Assembly (NCBI GenBank): GCA_021778815.1
Contig: JAJYBW010000240.1
Location: 1 to 5,611 of the forward strand
DNA from: Acidobacteriota bacterium
GTDB lineage: Bacteria; Acidobacteriota; Terriglobia; Terriglobales; Acidobacteriaceae
Reading direction: 5' to 3'
Length of the DNA: 5,611 nt
Shown here: one piece after another, positions 1 to 5,611 of the stretch
Position numbering within the stretch: position 1 is the stretch's first letter
Layout of the letters: each line of letters begins with the position of its first letter
The notes under the pieces: generated by a model
What the model was told of the DNA's origin: nothing
Database searches by the model: none
The model's input: only the letters and a program-made list of their open reading frames with translations
Translations under genes and position numbers: made by a program

Positions 1-1
1 C

Positions 2-103
2 GCAGTGCGCTATGGATGGGCTGCCAATCCGGATTGCAACCTTTACAACGGCGCGAATCTTCCCGCGTCTCCATTCCGGGCAAAGGTGTTCAACAGCAAC
101 TAG
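2..103 (+). CDS. Sialate O-acetylesterase, C-terminal end (partial, 5' end outside the window)
   Basis: The plus-strand frame starting at base 2 is open from the left edge to a TAG at 101-103 and encodes 33 residues. It begins AVRYGWAANPDCNLYN and continues with LPASPFR. This matches, from memory, the conserved C-terminal signature of bacterial sialate O-acetylesterases (SASA family, SGNH-hydrolase fold), which usually reads like VRYGWxxNPxCNLYNxxGLPASPFR. Family members are exported esterases that remove O-acetyl groups from sialic acids or, in soil bacteria, probably from acetylated plant or microbial glycans. The Ser/Asp/His catalytic residues would lie upstream, apart perhaps from the last ones, so activity cannot be judged here. 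The gene converges on the amidohydrolase, with 54 bp between the two stop codons. The family call is fairly firm despite the short length; the substrate is not known. Confidence 0.8.
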   Translation, partial: AVRYGWAANPDCNLYNGANLPASPFRAKVFNSN

Positions 104-157
104 AAAGTTTGGGACGCAGAGAATTTCGCAAGCTTGCACAGCGAGGTGAACGGATCG

Positions 158-1507
158 CTAACGCGCCGCTTGAAGGTGATACAGAGTTTCTGCGTTTCCG
201 CGCAGGACCATGCTGGCTATCTCGTTTGCACGCTCTCGATTGATCTCGTGATCTCGAAGCATGCCGGTCAACGATATGGCGAGAGACTCGCGGGCATTTC
301 GACTGGCAATCCAGGTCGCCTCTGGCCAACCCATTTCATCGCTGTAGGCATAGCCATCTGTTCCGAACAAAACTTTTTGTGGCTGCATTTCCAGCCACTC
401 CCGCAACCAAATCGCTTCTGTGTGAGGGGGAATGATCAGGTCTTGCGAAGAAATATCCAGATAGACATTTGGCTTCTGCAGCAGCGCGCCGATTTCACGA
501 ACGTAGGGCCAGCCGCCATGCAGCAGCACGAAATTCGTCTTCCGTAAGTGCGGATCGTTGAACAGCGGTTCAAGTAGTAGCGGATTCGCACCCGTGATCG
601 AAAAATAACTGCCGGCGCCAGCCATGGCGTGCAGATGAACGGCCATGCCCAAGCGTCCGCATTCCACGGCGATATAGCGGAAGAGAAAATCCTGTAGCAG
701 TTTGTAATCGGCAGCATCAGGAACTCCGCCTTTCACCCACTTGGAATAAATGTTCTCGACCTGGGCGCGCGGCGGATCACTGAAGTCGAACGACCGCAGG
801 TAGGCCACTTCAAACTTTTCCGCGACCGCTCCGCCGGCCTTCTGCTGCTCCAGAATCGGCGTGACCACGTGAGTGAGATATTCATCCAGAGTCGGAGGCG
901 GCCCCTGGAGGCCAACTTGCTTGAAATATTTCGCTCGGACCTGATCCTCCAATGTGAAGAAAGTTTTTCTATCCGGGGAAACCGCAGCCATTCCGCCGTT
1001 ATCGAAAGGAAACAGCAGCGCATCGGCATAGGGCACCCATCGAAAACGAGGTGGTTCGATCCCTCGACCCATGGCGACACGATTCGCCAGCATGGCTCCA
1101 ATTTTGGCCTGGTCCAACACCCAAGCAGGATAATTTTCGCCCTGCCGCGCCTTCACCCGCTCGCGAGCGGTCTCCAGTCGGGCCAAGCCAACAGCATCCA
1201 GCGGCGGCGGCGTGTCGAAATCGTAGAGCGCTTTCCATGCTGCCCCGAGTAGAGGAAAATCCGGCCGCAACGCAGCCGGGTCGGATTGCGGCTCCAGCGA
1301 AGTGGCCGGCAATGCGTCGAATTCTCGATCTGTCTTGTCCAGCGGAGGCGCAAGAACGGGGTGTGCGTGATTGTCGACCGCCCGGATGGCGGTGATTTGC
1401 TGTGTAATTCCGGGATCCGTTTCCGGCGTTGCGAGTTGCGCATAGCAAAAGGCGACCAGAAGCACCATGCACATCGCCAAAGCAACGAGTTGTCGCACAC
1501 ATGTCAT
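158..1507 (-). CDS. Exported FluG-like amidohydrolase (Amidohydrolase_2 family)
   Basis: This encodes 449 residues from the ATG at 1507, chosen because it starts a clear signal peptide (MTCVRQ, then a hydrophobic run ending AFCYAQ). An in-frame ATG at 1582 would add 25 residues that do not fit a signal sequence. Metal-site candidates, numbered from this start, follow the TIM-barrel amidohydrolase order: HxH at H47/H49 (VDNHAHP), H291 or H293 (VHLHAMAG), H330 (FVLLHGGWPYVREIG) and D384 (LFGTDGY). The block ANPLLLEPL, FVLLH, PYVREIG, PNVYLD strongly recalls the amidohydrolase half of fungal FluG and related bacterial proteins. A zinc-dependent hydrolase or decarboxylase in the periplasm is likely; the substrate is unknown. 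Compared with ACMSD-type decarboxylases, the stretch between HxH and the next His is about 75 residues longer. No strong Shine-Dalgarno precedes the start. The gene lies 93 bp after the cupin on the same strand. Confidence 0.88.
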   Translation of the reverse strand: MTCVRQLVALAMCMVLLVAFCYAQLATPETDPGITQQITAIRAVDNHAHPVLAPPLDKTDREFDALPATSLEPQSDPAALRPDFPLLGAAWKALYDFDTPPPLDAVGLARLETARERVKARQGENYPAWVLDQAKIGAMLANRVAMGRGIEPPRFRWVPYADALLFPFDNGGMAAVSPDRKTFFTLEDQVRAKYFKQVGLQGPPPTLDEYLTHVVTPILEQQKAGGAVAEKFEVAYLRSFDFSDPPRAQVENIYSKWVKGGVPDAADYKLLQDFLFRYIAVECGRLGMAVHLHAMAGAGSYFSITGANPLLLEPLFNDPHLRKTNFVLLHGGWPYVREIGALLQKPNVYLDISSQDLIIPPHTEAIWLREWLEMQPQKVLFGTDGYAYSDEMGWPEATWIASRNARESLAISLTGMLRDHEINRERANEIASMVLRGNAETLYHLQAAR

Positions 1508-1600
1508 GAGTGATATTTCAATTGAAACAGTGACAGTTACATATTGGCCAACAGGGCTTGAAAGTAAAGATCGCAGCCGCAACGACGGCGTCTTCGCACA

Positions 1601-1981
1601 CTATTTACGCAGATATGCATCAGTTCCGCGTATCCAGTCCTCGCGCGGCGGACAAAAGATATCGAGATCAACGGTATCTTCCAAGGCCTCGGCGCTGTGC
1701 GGCAGGTTAGACGGGATGACGAGAACTTCCCCGCTGCGCACGACCAGTTCTTTACCATCGATGATAAATTTCAACGCCCCATCCAGAACGTAGGTGATCT
1801 GCTCATTATCATGACTGTGCTGGGGTACGATCGACCCTTTACGCAGAATGATTCGGGCGAGCATGCTGCGCTCCCCGGCAACAAACTGGCGGTCGATCAA
1901 TGGATTCAAGTGCTCAACAGGCATGTCCTGCAGGCGAATGTGCTGCAATTTGGAGCTTGCCTGGTCCGTGGTTGTGCTCAT
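1601..1981 (-). CDS. Small single-domain cupin protein
   Basis: A complete 126-residue protein, the usual size for a one-domain cupin_2 protein, with no signal peptide, so cytoplasmic. Cupin motif 1 runs from G49 to G68 and contains H55, H57 and Q61 (PQHSHDNEQITYVLDG). Motif 2 runs from G84 to H95 (GEVLVIPSNLPH). H55, H57, Q61 and H95 are the expected metal ligands; the usual Glu position holds Gln, with E60 beside it, a pattern common in HSHxxEQ cupins. The C-terminal CPPREDW resembles the FSPPREDW tail seen in this group. Such proteins bind a divalent metal and may act as small dioxygenases, isomerases or ligand binders; the exact role cannot be read. The start is supported by a GAGAAAGGT ribosome-binding site about 7 bases upstream. 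It is divergent from the SDR gene and upstream of the amidohydrolase. Confidence 0.9.
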   Translation of the reverse strand: MSTTTDQASSKLQHIRLQDMPVEHLNPLIDRQFVAGERSMLARIILRKGSIVPQHSHDNEQITYVLDGALKFIIDGKELVVRSGEVLVIPSNLPHSAEALEDTVDLDIFCPPREDWIRGTDAYLRK

Positions 1982-1988
1982 TGTGTCT

Positions 1989-1997
1989 ACCTTTCTC
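1989..1997 (-). promoter_or_regulatory. Ribosome-binding site of the cupin gene
   Basis: On the minus strand this reads GAGAAAGGT and lies 7 bases before the ATG at 1981. It is the clearest Shine-Dalgarno-like site in the window and fixes the cupin start. Confidence 0.65.
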
Positions 1998-2012
1998 TTT
2001 CGTGTGCGCCCA

Positions 2013-2039
2013 AGTATAGCAGTCTACTCAGGCTGTAAA
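2013..2039 (-). promoter_or_regulatory. Probable sigma-70-type promoter of the cupin gene
   Basis: On the minus strand there is a -35-like TTTACA (2034-2039) and a -10-like TATACT (2013-2018), the latter preceded by TGC, which makes an extended -10 element. The spacer is 15 bp, shorter than the ideal 17, but an extended -10 tolerates this. Transcription would start near 2006 and give a leader of about 25 bases containing the ribosome-binding site. This promoter may also serve the amidohydrolase downstream. Confidence 0.5.
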
Positions 2040-2040
2040 T

Positions 2041-2059
2041 CGCGTCGATACGGGACGCG
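2041..2059. promoter_or_regulatory. Inverted repeat in the divergent control region, candidate operator
   Basis: The sequence contains CGCGTC, a 7-base spacer, then GACGCG: perfect 6-bp arms in a 19-bp site. It sits just upstream of the cupin -35 and overlaps the place where the SDR -35 would be, which suits a dimeric regulator acting on both genes. No regulator gene is present in the window. A chance repeat is possible because the arms are short and GC-rich. Confidence 0.35.
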
Positions 2060-2074
2060 GACGGAATTGATATT

Positions 2075-2080
2075 TATACT
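2075..2080 (+). promoter_or_regulatory. Candidate -10 element of the SDR gene (possibly leaderless)
   Basis: TATACT lies 6 bases before the SDR start codon at 2087. Transcription would then begin at or next to the ATG, and the intervening bases contain no Shine-Dalgarno, so the message may be leaderless. The -35 match is weak (GGGACG at 2052-2057, 17 bp upstream, sharing only the GAC core) and falls within the inverted repeat. Confidence 0.4.
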
Positions 2081-2086
2081 CAGCTC

Positions 2087-2875
2087 ATGGAAACCGGACT
2101 CCGAAATCGTGTCGCCATTGTTGCCGCATCCAGCAAAGGAATTGGCCGTGCCACGGCGCTTGCTTTCGCCGCTGAAGGCGCAAATCTCGCCATCTGCGCT
2201 CGTCATGCCGAGCCCTTGAACCAGGTTGCCGAAGAGGCTCGGCGACTGTACGGAGTAGAAGTTTATACCGCGACGTTCGACGTTGCAGGGGACGAAAGTG
2301 TGCGCCAGTTCACCGACTCCGTTCACCGACATTTTGGCAGGATTGATGTCTGCGTGACAAACGCCGGTGGGCCGCCGGCCAAACCATTCGCCAAAACGAC
2401 GATGGCGGAATGGGACAGCGCCTATCAGTTGAACCTTCGCAGCATCGTTTCGTTCGCACATGCGGTTCTCCCTTCGATGCAACAACAACGGTGGGGACGT
2501 TTCATCGCGATCACGTCGATCGCAGTGAAACAGCCGGTGCTTGAACTGGTTCTCTCCAACGCAGTGCGCACCGGGGTGCTGGGATTGGTGCGCTCCCTGG
2601 CAACGCAATACGGTCCGGACAACATCACCATCAATAACGTCGGCCCAGGTTATACAGCAACCGATCGCGTGAAAGAGCTGGCGCAATCGAACGCGCAAAC
2701 CACGGGTCGAACTGCCGCAGATTACGAAGCGGAAGTGGCGAAAGATATTCCGCTGCGACGACTGGCAAAGCCGGAAGAAGTCGCCGACGCGATCGTCTGG
2801 CTTGCCTCGGAGCGTGCTGCTTACATCACTGGACAAACTATTCTGGTGGACGGCGGCGTGTATCGCGGTTTGTAG
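2087..2875 (+). CDS. Short-chain dehydrogenase/reductase (SDR) with atypical active site
   Basis: A complete 262-residue classical SDR, the normal length, with a cytoplasmic Rossmann fold. The cofactor loop at residues 12-20 is VAASSKGIG, in which the first Gly of TGxxxGxG is replaced by Ala14; this ASSxGxG form occurs in a known FabG-like branch. R39 after the second strand suggests NADPH preference. D65, NAGG (92-95) and N116 are in the expected places. The catalytic Ser is S144, but 13 residues later, where Tyr is expected, there is S157, and the Lys position is R161 (SNAVR). The PG motif (187-188) and the C-terminal ITGQTILVDGG are intact, so the fold looks sound. It is probably annotated as a 3-oxoacyl-ACP reductase-like protein, but the substrate and even the redox activity are uncertain. 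The start gives the usual SDR N-terminus. The gene is divergent from the cupin and ends 18 bp from the convergent PQQ dehydrogenase. Confidence 0.92.
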   Translation: METGLRNRVAIVAASSKGIGRATALAFAAEGANLAICARHAEPLNQVAEEARRLYGVEVYTATFDVAGDESVRQFTDSVHRHFGRIDVCVTNAGGPPAKPFAKTTMAEWDSAYQLNLRSIVSFAHAVLPSMQQQRWGRFIAITSIAVKQPVLELVLSNAVRTGVLGLVRSLATQYGPDNITINNVGPGYTATDRVKELAQSNAQTTGRTAADYEAEVAKDIPLRRLAKPEEVADAIVWLASERAAYITGQTILVDGGVYRGL

Positions 2876-2893
2876 AGAAACCGTCTTTCCTTC

Positions 2894-5053
2894 TCACGGC
2901 AACGCAAACGCAACGTAGAAGCCTTCGTATGGAACCTTGTCCATTTTGCTTCCCGCGGCAGCGATGGCGACATATTGTTTTCCGTCGACCATGTATGTAA
3001 CGACTGTGGCTACGCCGGGCGCTGGCAAATCGGCATGCCACAACAAATCGCCGGTCCCGCTGTTAAAGGCGCGGATTTGCTTATCGTATGCGGTGGCTCC
3101 AATAAAGAGCAACCCGCCGGCAGTGACCACAGGTCCGCCATAATTCTCTGTCCCGGTATCTTCCATTCCTTTGGCAGCAAGCGCGGGATAAACCCCCAAT
3201 GGAATCTTCCAAAGATATTTACCCGTGTTCAGGTCGATCGCATTCAACGTTCCCCATGGCGGTGTGATTGCAGGATAGCCGTCGGGATCGAGAAATTTTC
3301 GATAGCCCGTGAACATATATCCTCCGCCACTTTGATCGGAGCCCGGAGCGCTTGTCGATTCGTTCTCAACCTGCGCGGCTGTCTTTGCAAAAGACGGCGC
3401 CTGAGGTCCGTTCTTCAAGTACTCGAGCAACGCGACGAGATCACTTCCAGTCACATTCGGAAATGGCGGCATTCTGCCCCCACCCGCGTGAATCTTGTCG
3501 ACAATCTGTTGCGTCGTCATGTGCTTGTCGATGTCGATCAGCGAAGGAAACGTTGGTGGAGAGCCAGCCCGGTCGGAACCGTGGCAAAGACCACATTGAT
3601 TTTGATACAGCTTTTCACCCTGCCCCGCAGAAGCTTTGCTGCGAATCAGCCCACCGGTCCAAGCCATTTCATTGGAGTTGATGTAGATCACGCCGGTGGT
3701 TGGATCGACGGCAGGCCCTCCCCACTCCGCGCCGCCATCAAAGCCGGGAAACACCACCGTTTGTTTATCCAAACTAAACGGAACAAACTGGCCCTCGCTG
3801 CGAAATGTTTTGAACTCCTTTTCCGCCCAGGCATGTGCTGCCGGTGTGCGATTCGTCAGCATATCGGCCGTCAGCAACTGGCGGGCATACGGCTGCGGCG
3901 CCGTCGGCAACGGTTGGGTTAGGGATGCAACTTCTCCCGGCACCGTGCTAGGTGGATATTTCCGTTCTTCAATCGGAAACAACGGCTGGCCGGTGGCGCG
4001 ATTGAACAGATATACATATCCCTGCTTGGTTGTCTGAGCCACCGCGTCGACACGCTGGCCATCGTGCTTCACTGTCACCAGCGCAGGCGCCGCCGGGAAA
4101 TCCCGATCCCAGATATCGTGATGGACACCTTGAAAATGCCAAATGCGTTTTCCGGTATTGGCGTCGAGCGCAAGCAGCGTGTCGGCAAATAAGTCATTGC
4201 CGATGCGATCTCCGCCGTAAAAGTCGAAGACCGCTGAGCCGGTGGGCACGAACACGATGCCTCGTTGGATATCCACCGTCATGCCGGCCCAGTTATTGGC
4301 GGAGCCCGCAGTCTTCCATGCACCCTTCGGCCATGTATCGTAGCCAAACTCGCCGGGACGTGGAATGGTGTGAAATCTCCACACCAGGGCTCCGGTGCGA
4401 ACGTCGAACGCGCGGATATCTCCCAGCGGCGCGGGATGGGTTTCCGGTTCCATGGCGCCCATGATGATCAGATTTCTGTATACGACACCGGGCGTCGTGA
4501 TGGCGAGAGATTCCAGCTGATAATCGCGGCCCAGCCCTTTGCGCAGATCGATACGGCCGTTTTCTCCGAAGGAAGGAATCGGCTTACCGGTGGCTGGATC
4601 GAGGGCGTAGAGAAAATTCATGACTCCCGCGAAAAGCCTGCGTTGCTTGCCATTCGTCCAGTAGGCCAGGCCGCGCATCGGTCCGGAACCCGATACTCCT
4701 GAATCAAACTTCCACAGAAGCTTGCCGGAGGCGGCGCCCAGAGCGATCACTTTTTGAGAGGACGTATATGCGTAAAGAACGCGCCCTATAACGAGTGGGC
4801 TGGTCTGGAGAGCGCCTTTCTCGCCCGTATCAAATACCCAGGCTTTGCGCAGCTCGCCCACATTCTGTCGATTGATCTGGGTAAGAGTCGAATAATGATC
4901 GTTGGCGAGCTGGCCCCCATACACTGGCCAGTCCACCGTTTTGCCAGACTTCGATGCCGCGCCCCGCGCTGTCGCGAGTCCGAACGAGAGCGCTGCGCAG
5001 ATTCCGAGGCAAAGTGCGGCGGTAGAAATTCGTACTCTGATTCTCATCCTCAT
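2894..5053 (-). CDS. PQQ-dependent dehydrogenase, glucose-dehydrogenase type, with inserted cytochrome c domain
   Basis: A complete 719-residue exported quinoprotein. Residues 1-35 form a signal peptide (MRMRIRVR, then a hydrophobic stretch, cleavage near ATARGAA). Propeller repeats of the type AxDxxTGxxxW recur at about 104-115, 150-160, 215-226, 295-306, 606-616 and 662-672. HHDIWDRDFPAAP (311-323) and K343 match the catalytic Asp region and PQQ-binding Lys of E. coli membrane glucose dehydrogenase, and residues 599-719 closely follow the Gcd C-terminus (recalled). The five-helix Gcd membrane anchor is absent. Residues about 475-548 are a cytochrome c domain: CGLCH at 487-491 binds haem and M528 (GGGRMPPFP) is the likely axial ligand. 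There are no adjacent cysteines, unlike methanol and ethanol dehydrogenases. It probably oxidises a sugar or alcohol in the periplasm and passes electrons through the haem. The substrate is unknown. It follows the upstream gene by 30 bp. Confidence 0.93.
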   Translation of the reverse strand: MRMRIRVRISTAALCLGICAALSFGLATARGAASKSGKTVDWPVYGGQLANDHYSTLTQINRQNVGELRKAWVFDTGEKGALQTSPLVIGRVLYAYTSSQKVIALGAASGKLLWKFDSGVSGSGPMRGLAYWTNGKQRRLFAGVMNFLYALDPATGKPIPSFGENGRIDLRKGLGRDYQLESLAITTPGVVYRNLIIMGAMEPETHPAPLGDIRAFDVRTGALVWRFHTIPRPGEFGYDTWPKGAWKTAGSANNWAGMTVDIQRGIVFVPTGSAVFDFYGGDRIGNDLFADTLLALDANTGKRIWHFQGVHHDIWDRDFPAAPALVTVKHDGQRVDAVAQTTKQGYVYLFNRATGQPLFPIEERKYPPSTVPGEVASLTQPLPTAPQPYARQLLTADMLTNRTPAAHAWAEKEFKTFRSEGQFVPFSLDKQTVVFPGFDGGAEWGGPAVDPTTGVIYINSNEMAWTGGLIRSKASAGQGEKLYQNQCGLCHGSDRAGSPPTFPSLIDIDKHMTTQQIVDKIHAGGGRMPPFPNVTGSDLVALLEYLKNGPQAPSFAKTAAQVENESTSAPGSDQSGGGYMFTGYRKFLDPDGYPAITPPWGTLNAIDLNTGKYLWKIPLGVYPALAAKGMEDTGTENYGGPVVTAGGLLFIGATAYDKQIRAFNSGTGDLLWHADLPAPGVATVVTYMVDGKQYVAIAAAGSKMDKVPYEGFYVAFALP

Positions 5054-5066
5054 CCTGAACTTCAGG
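5054..5066. repeat. Short palindrome directly before the PQQ dehydrogenase start
   Basis: CCTGAACTTCAGG has perfect 6-bp arms around one central base and abuts the ATG at 5053. It separates the GGGAG ribosome-binding candidate (minus strand, 5069-5073) from the start. It could affect translation or be a protein-binding site, or be chance. Confidence 0.3.
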
Positions 5067-5083
5067 AACTCCCAACTTCGTGC

Positions 5084-5611
5084 TTATTGTGGTGCAACCC
5101 ATCCATTACTCAGTTCTACGCGAATCGGAACCGTGCCAAGAGATTTGCCGCCAGACTCTGCGGTCACGGTGAAGTTCTGCCAACCGGGCAACTTTGTGGA
5201 GGGTGCGTCCGCGGTCACGCGAGCGTAGTACTCGGCATGCGCGGGCACAGATAGAGGAGCCAGCGGTCTTACCTTCCAGCCATCCGGCGCTTGCGCGGAT
5301 AGATCTACATCGATCGCATGGTCAAGCGGGTTTTCAATGATCAGGGGGATGTAGAAGACGTTGTCTGTGTGGATGGAAATCTCCAGCGGCACCAAGGTTT
5401 TCAAGTGCTCCAATCCATGCGCCTGCCAAAGTTTCTGATAGAAGGCCCAGGGATCGCCGATCAGCAGAGTGGGCTCCGAATAGGTCGCTGCCGTGTACCC
5501 TGGCGCTCGTCGGAAGGCAACACCCTCGGGAACTACGCCGGCAAAAACATCATCGGTCACGCCGGAGGGCACCAAAGACTTGCCGAAAATAAACTTCACA
5601 GGCTGCATTGC
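5084..5611 (-). CDS. C-terminal part of a NEW3-like domain protein, possibly a PIG-L family deacetylase (5' end outside the window)
   Basis: The reading frame is open from the right edge to a TAA at 5084-5086. An ATG at 5608 exists, but the codon before it is also open and the protein starts mid-domain, so the true start probably lies beyond the window. Numbered from that Met, residues 77-165 look like a beta-sandwich of the NPCBM-associated NEW3 type: IPLIIENPLDHAIDVDL, then APDGWKVRP, then VPAHAEYYARVT and FTVTAESGG. Residues 5-70 (KFIFGKSLV, TDDVFAGV, GDPWAFYQKLWQAHGLEHL) recall, from memory, a conserved region of long PIG-L (LmbE-like) deacetylases of Acidobacteria. Their N-terminal catalytic domain removes N-acetyl groups from amino sugars; it would be outside the window, so this assignment is tentative. 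A glycoside hydrolase with a NEW3 tail is the alternative. It is likely co-transcribed with the PQQ dehydrogenase. Confidence 0.6.
   Translation of the reverse strand, partial: AMQPVKFIFGKSLVPSGVTDDVFAGVVPEGVAFRRAPGYTAATYSEPTLLIGDPWAFYQKLWQAHGLEHLKTLVPLEISIHTDNVFYIPLIIENPLDHAIDVDLSAQAPDGWKVRPLAPLSVPAHAEYYARVTADAPSTKLPGWQNFTVTAESGGKSLGTVPIRVELSNGWVAPQ

Noticed and set aside
104..157. Terminator between the convergent esterase and amidohydrolase genes
   Set aside because: The only symmetry is the palindrome GCAAGCTTGC at 128-137. It has no loop or T tract, so it is not a credible terminator.
1508..1600. Separate promoter for the amidohydrolase
   Set aside because: A TATGTA box can be seen, but no -35 element lies at acceptable spacing, so it was not listed.
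2024..2836. A 270-codon open frame on the minus strand opposite the SDR gene
   Set aside because: It lies almost wholly antisense to a clear SDR, and its translation is Arg/Cys-rich with no recognisable domain. It is a codon-bias shadow.
2875..2899. Possible bidirectional terminator between the SDR and PQQ dehydrogenase genes
   Set aside because: Only weak stems (GAGAA/TTCTC and CCGT/ACGG) with 11-base loops can be drawn, and there is no GC-rich stem followed by a T run.
2975..3922. A 315-codon open frame on the plus strand opposite the PQQ dehydrogenase
   Set aside because: It is antisense to a gene with unmistakable PQQ and haem motifs, and its product is basic, low in recognisable structure and matches no family.
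4994..5011. Lipoprotein signal in the PQQ dehydrogenase from Cys15 or Cys19
   Set aside because: The residues before these cysteines are Leu and Ile rather than the Gly, Ala or Ser of a lipobox. An ordinary signal peptide fits better.

Overview
The window looks like a chromosomal segment from a soil or plant-litter bacterium, most likely an Acidobacteriota member related to Solibacter, Koribacter or Granulicella. That is an inference. It rests on moderately high GC by eye, few strong Shine-Dalgarno sites, and this mix of secreted sugar-related enzymes: a sialate O-acetylesterase, a PQQ dehydrogenase with an embedded haem domain, a NEW3-type domain protein and a FluG-like amidohydrolase. No RNA gene, mobile element or CRISPR array is visible.

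Layout, left to right. (1) 2-103 (+): the last 33 codons of a sialate O-acetylesterase, entering from the left edge. (2) 158-1507 (-): a secreted FluG-type amidohydrolase, convergent with gene 1. (3) 1601-1981 (-): a small cupin upstream of the amidohydrolase on the same strand, so the two may be co-transcribed. (4) 1982-2086: a divergent control region with a good cupin promoter, a possible leaderless promoter for the next gene, and a central inverted repeat that could be a shared operator. (5) 2087-2875 (+): a short-chain dehydrogenase/reductase whose YxxxK catalytic pair is replaced by SxxxR. (6) 2894-5053 (-): a periplasmic PQQ dehydrogenase of the glucose-dehydrogenase type with a cytochrome c domain inserted in the beta-propeller, convergent with gene 5. 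(7) 5084 to the right edge (-): the C-terminal part of a protein with a NEW3-like domain, possibly a PIG-L type deacetylase, 30 bp upstream of the PQQ dehydrogenase and probably in one operon with it.

Functionally, genes 6 and 7 may be an exported sugar-processing pair: the PQQ enzyme would oxidise a sugar or alcohol in the periplasm and pass electrons through its own haem to the respiratory chain. Genes 2, 3 and 5 form a divergent set around one control region. Their shared substrate cannot be read from sequence. No wholly new system is evident. The most unusual points are the SDR active site, the haem insertion and the divergent operator candidate.
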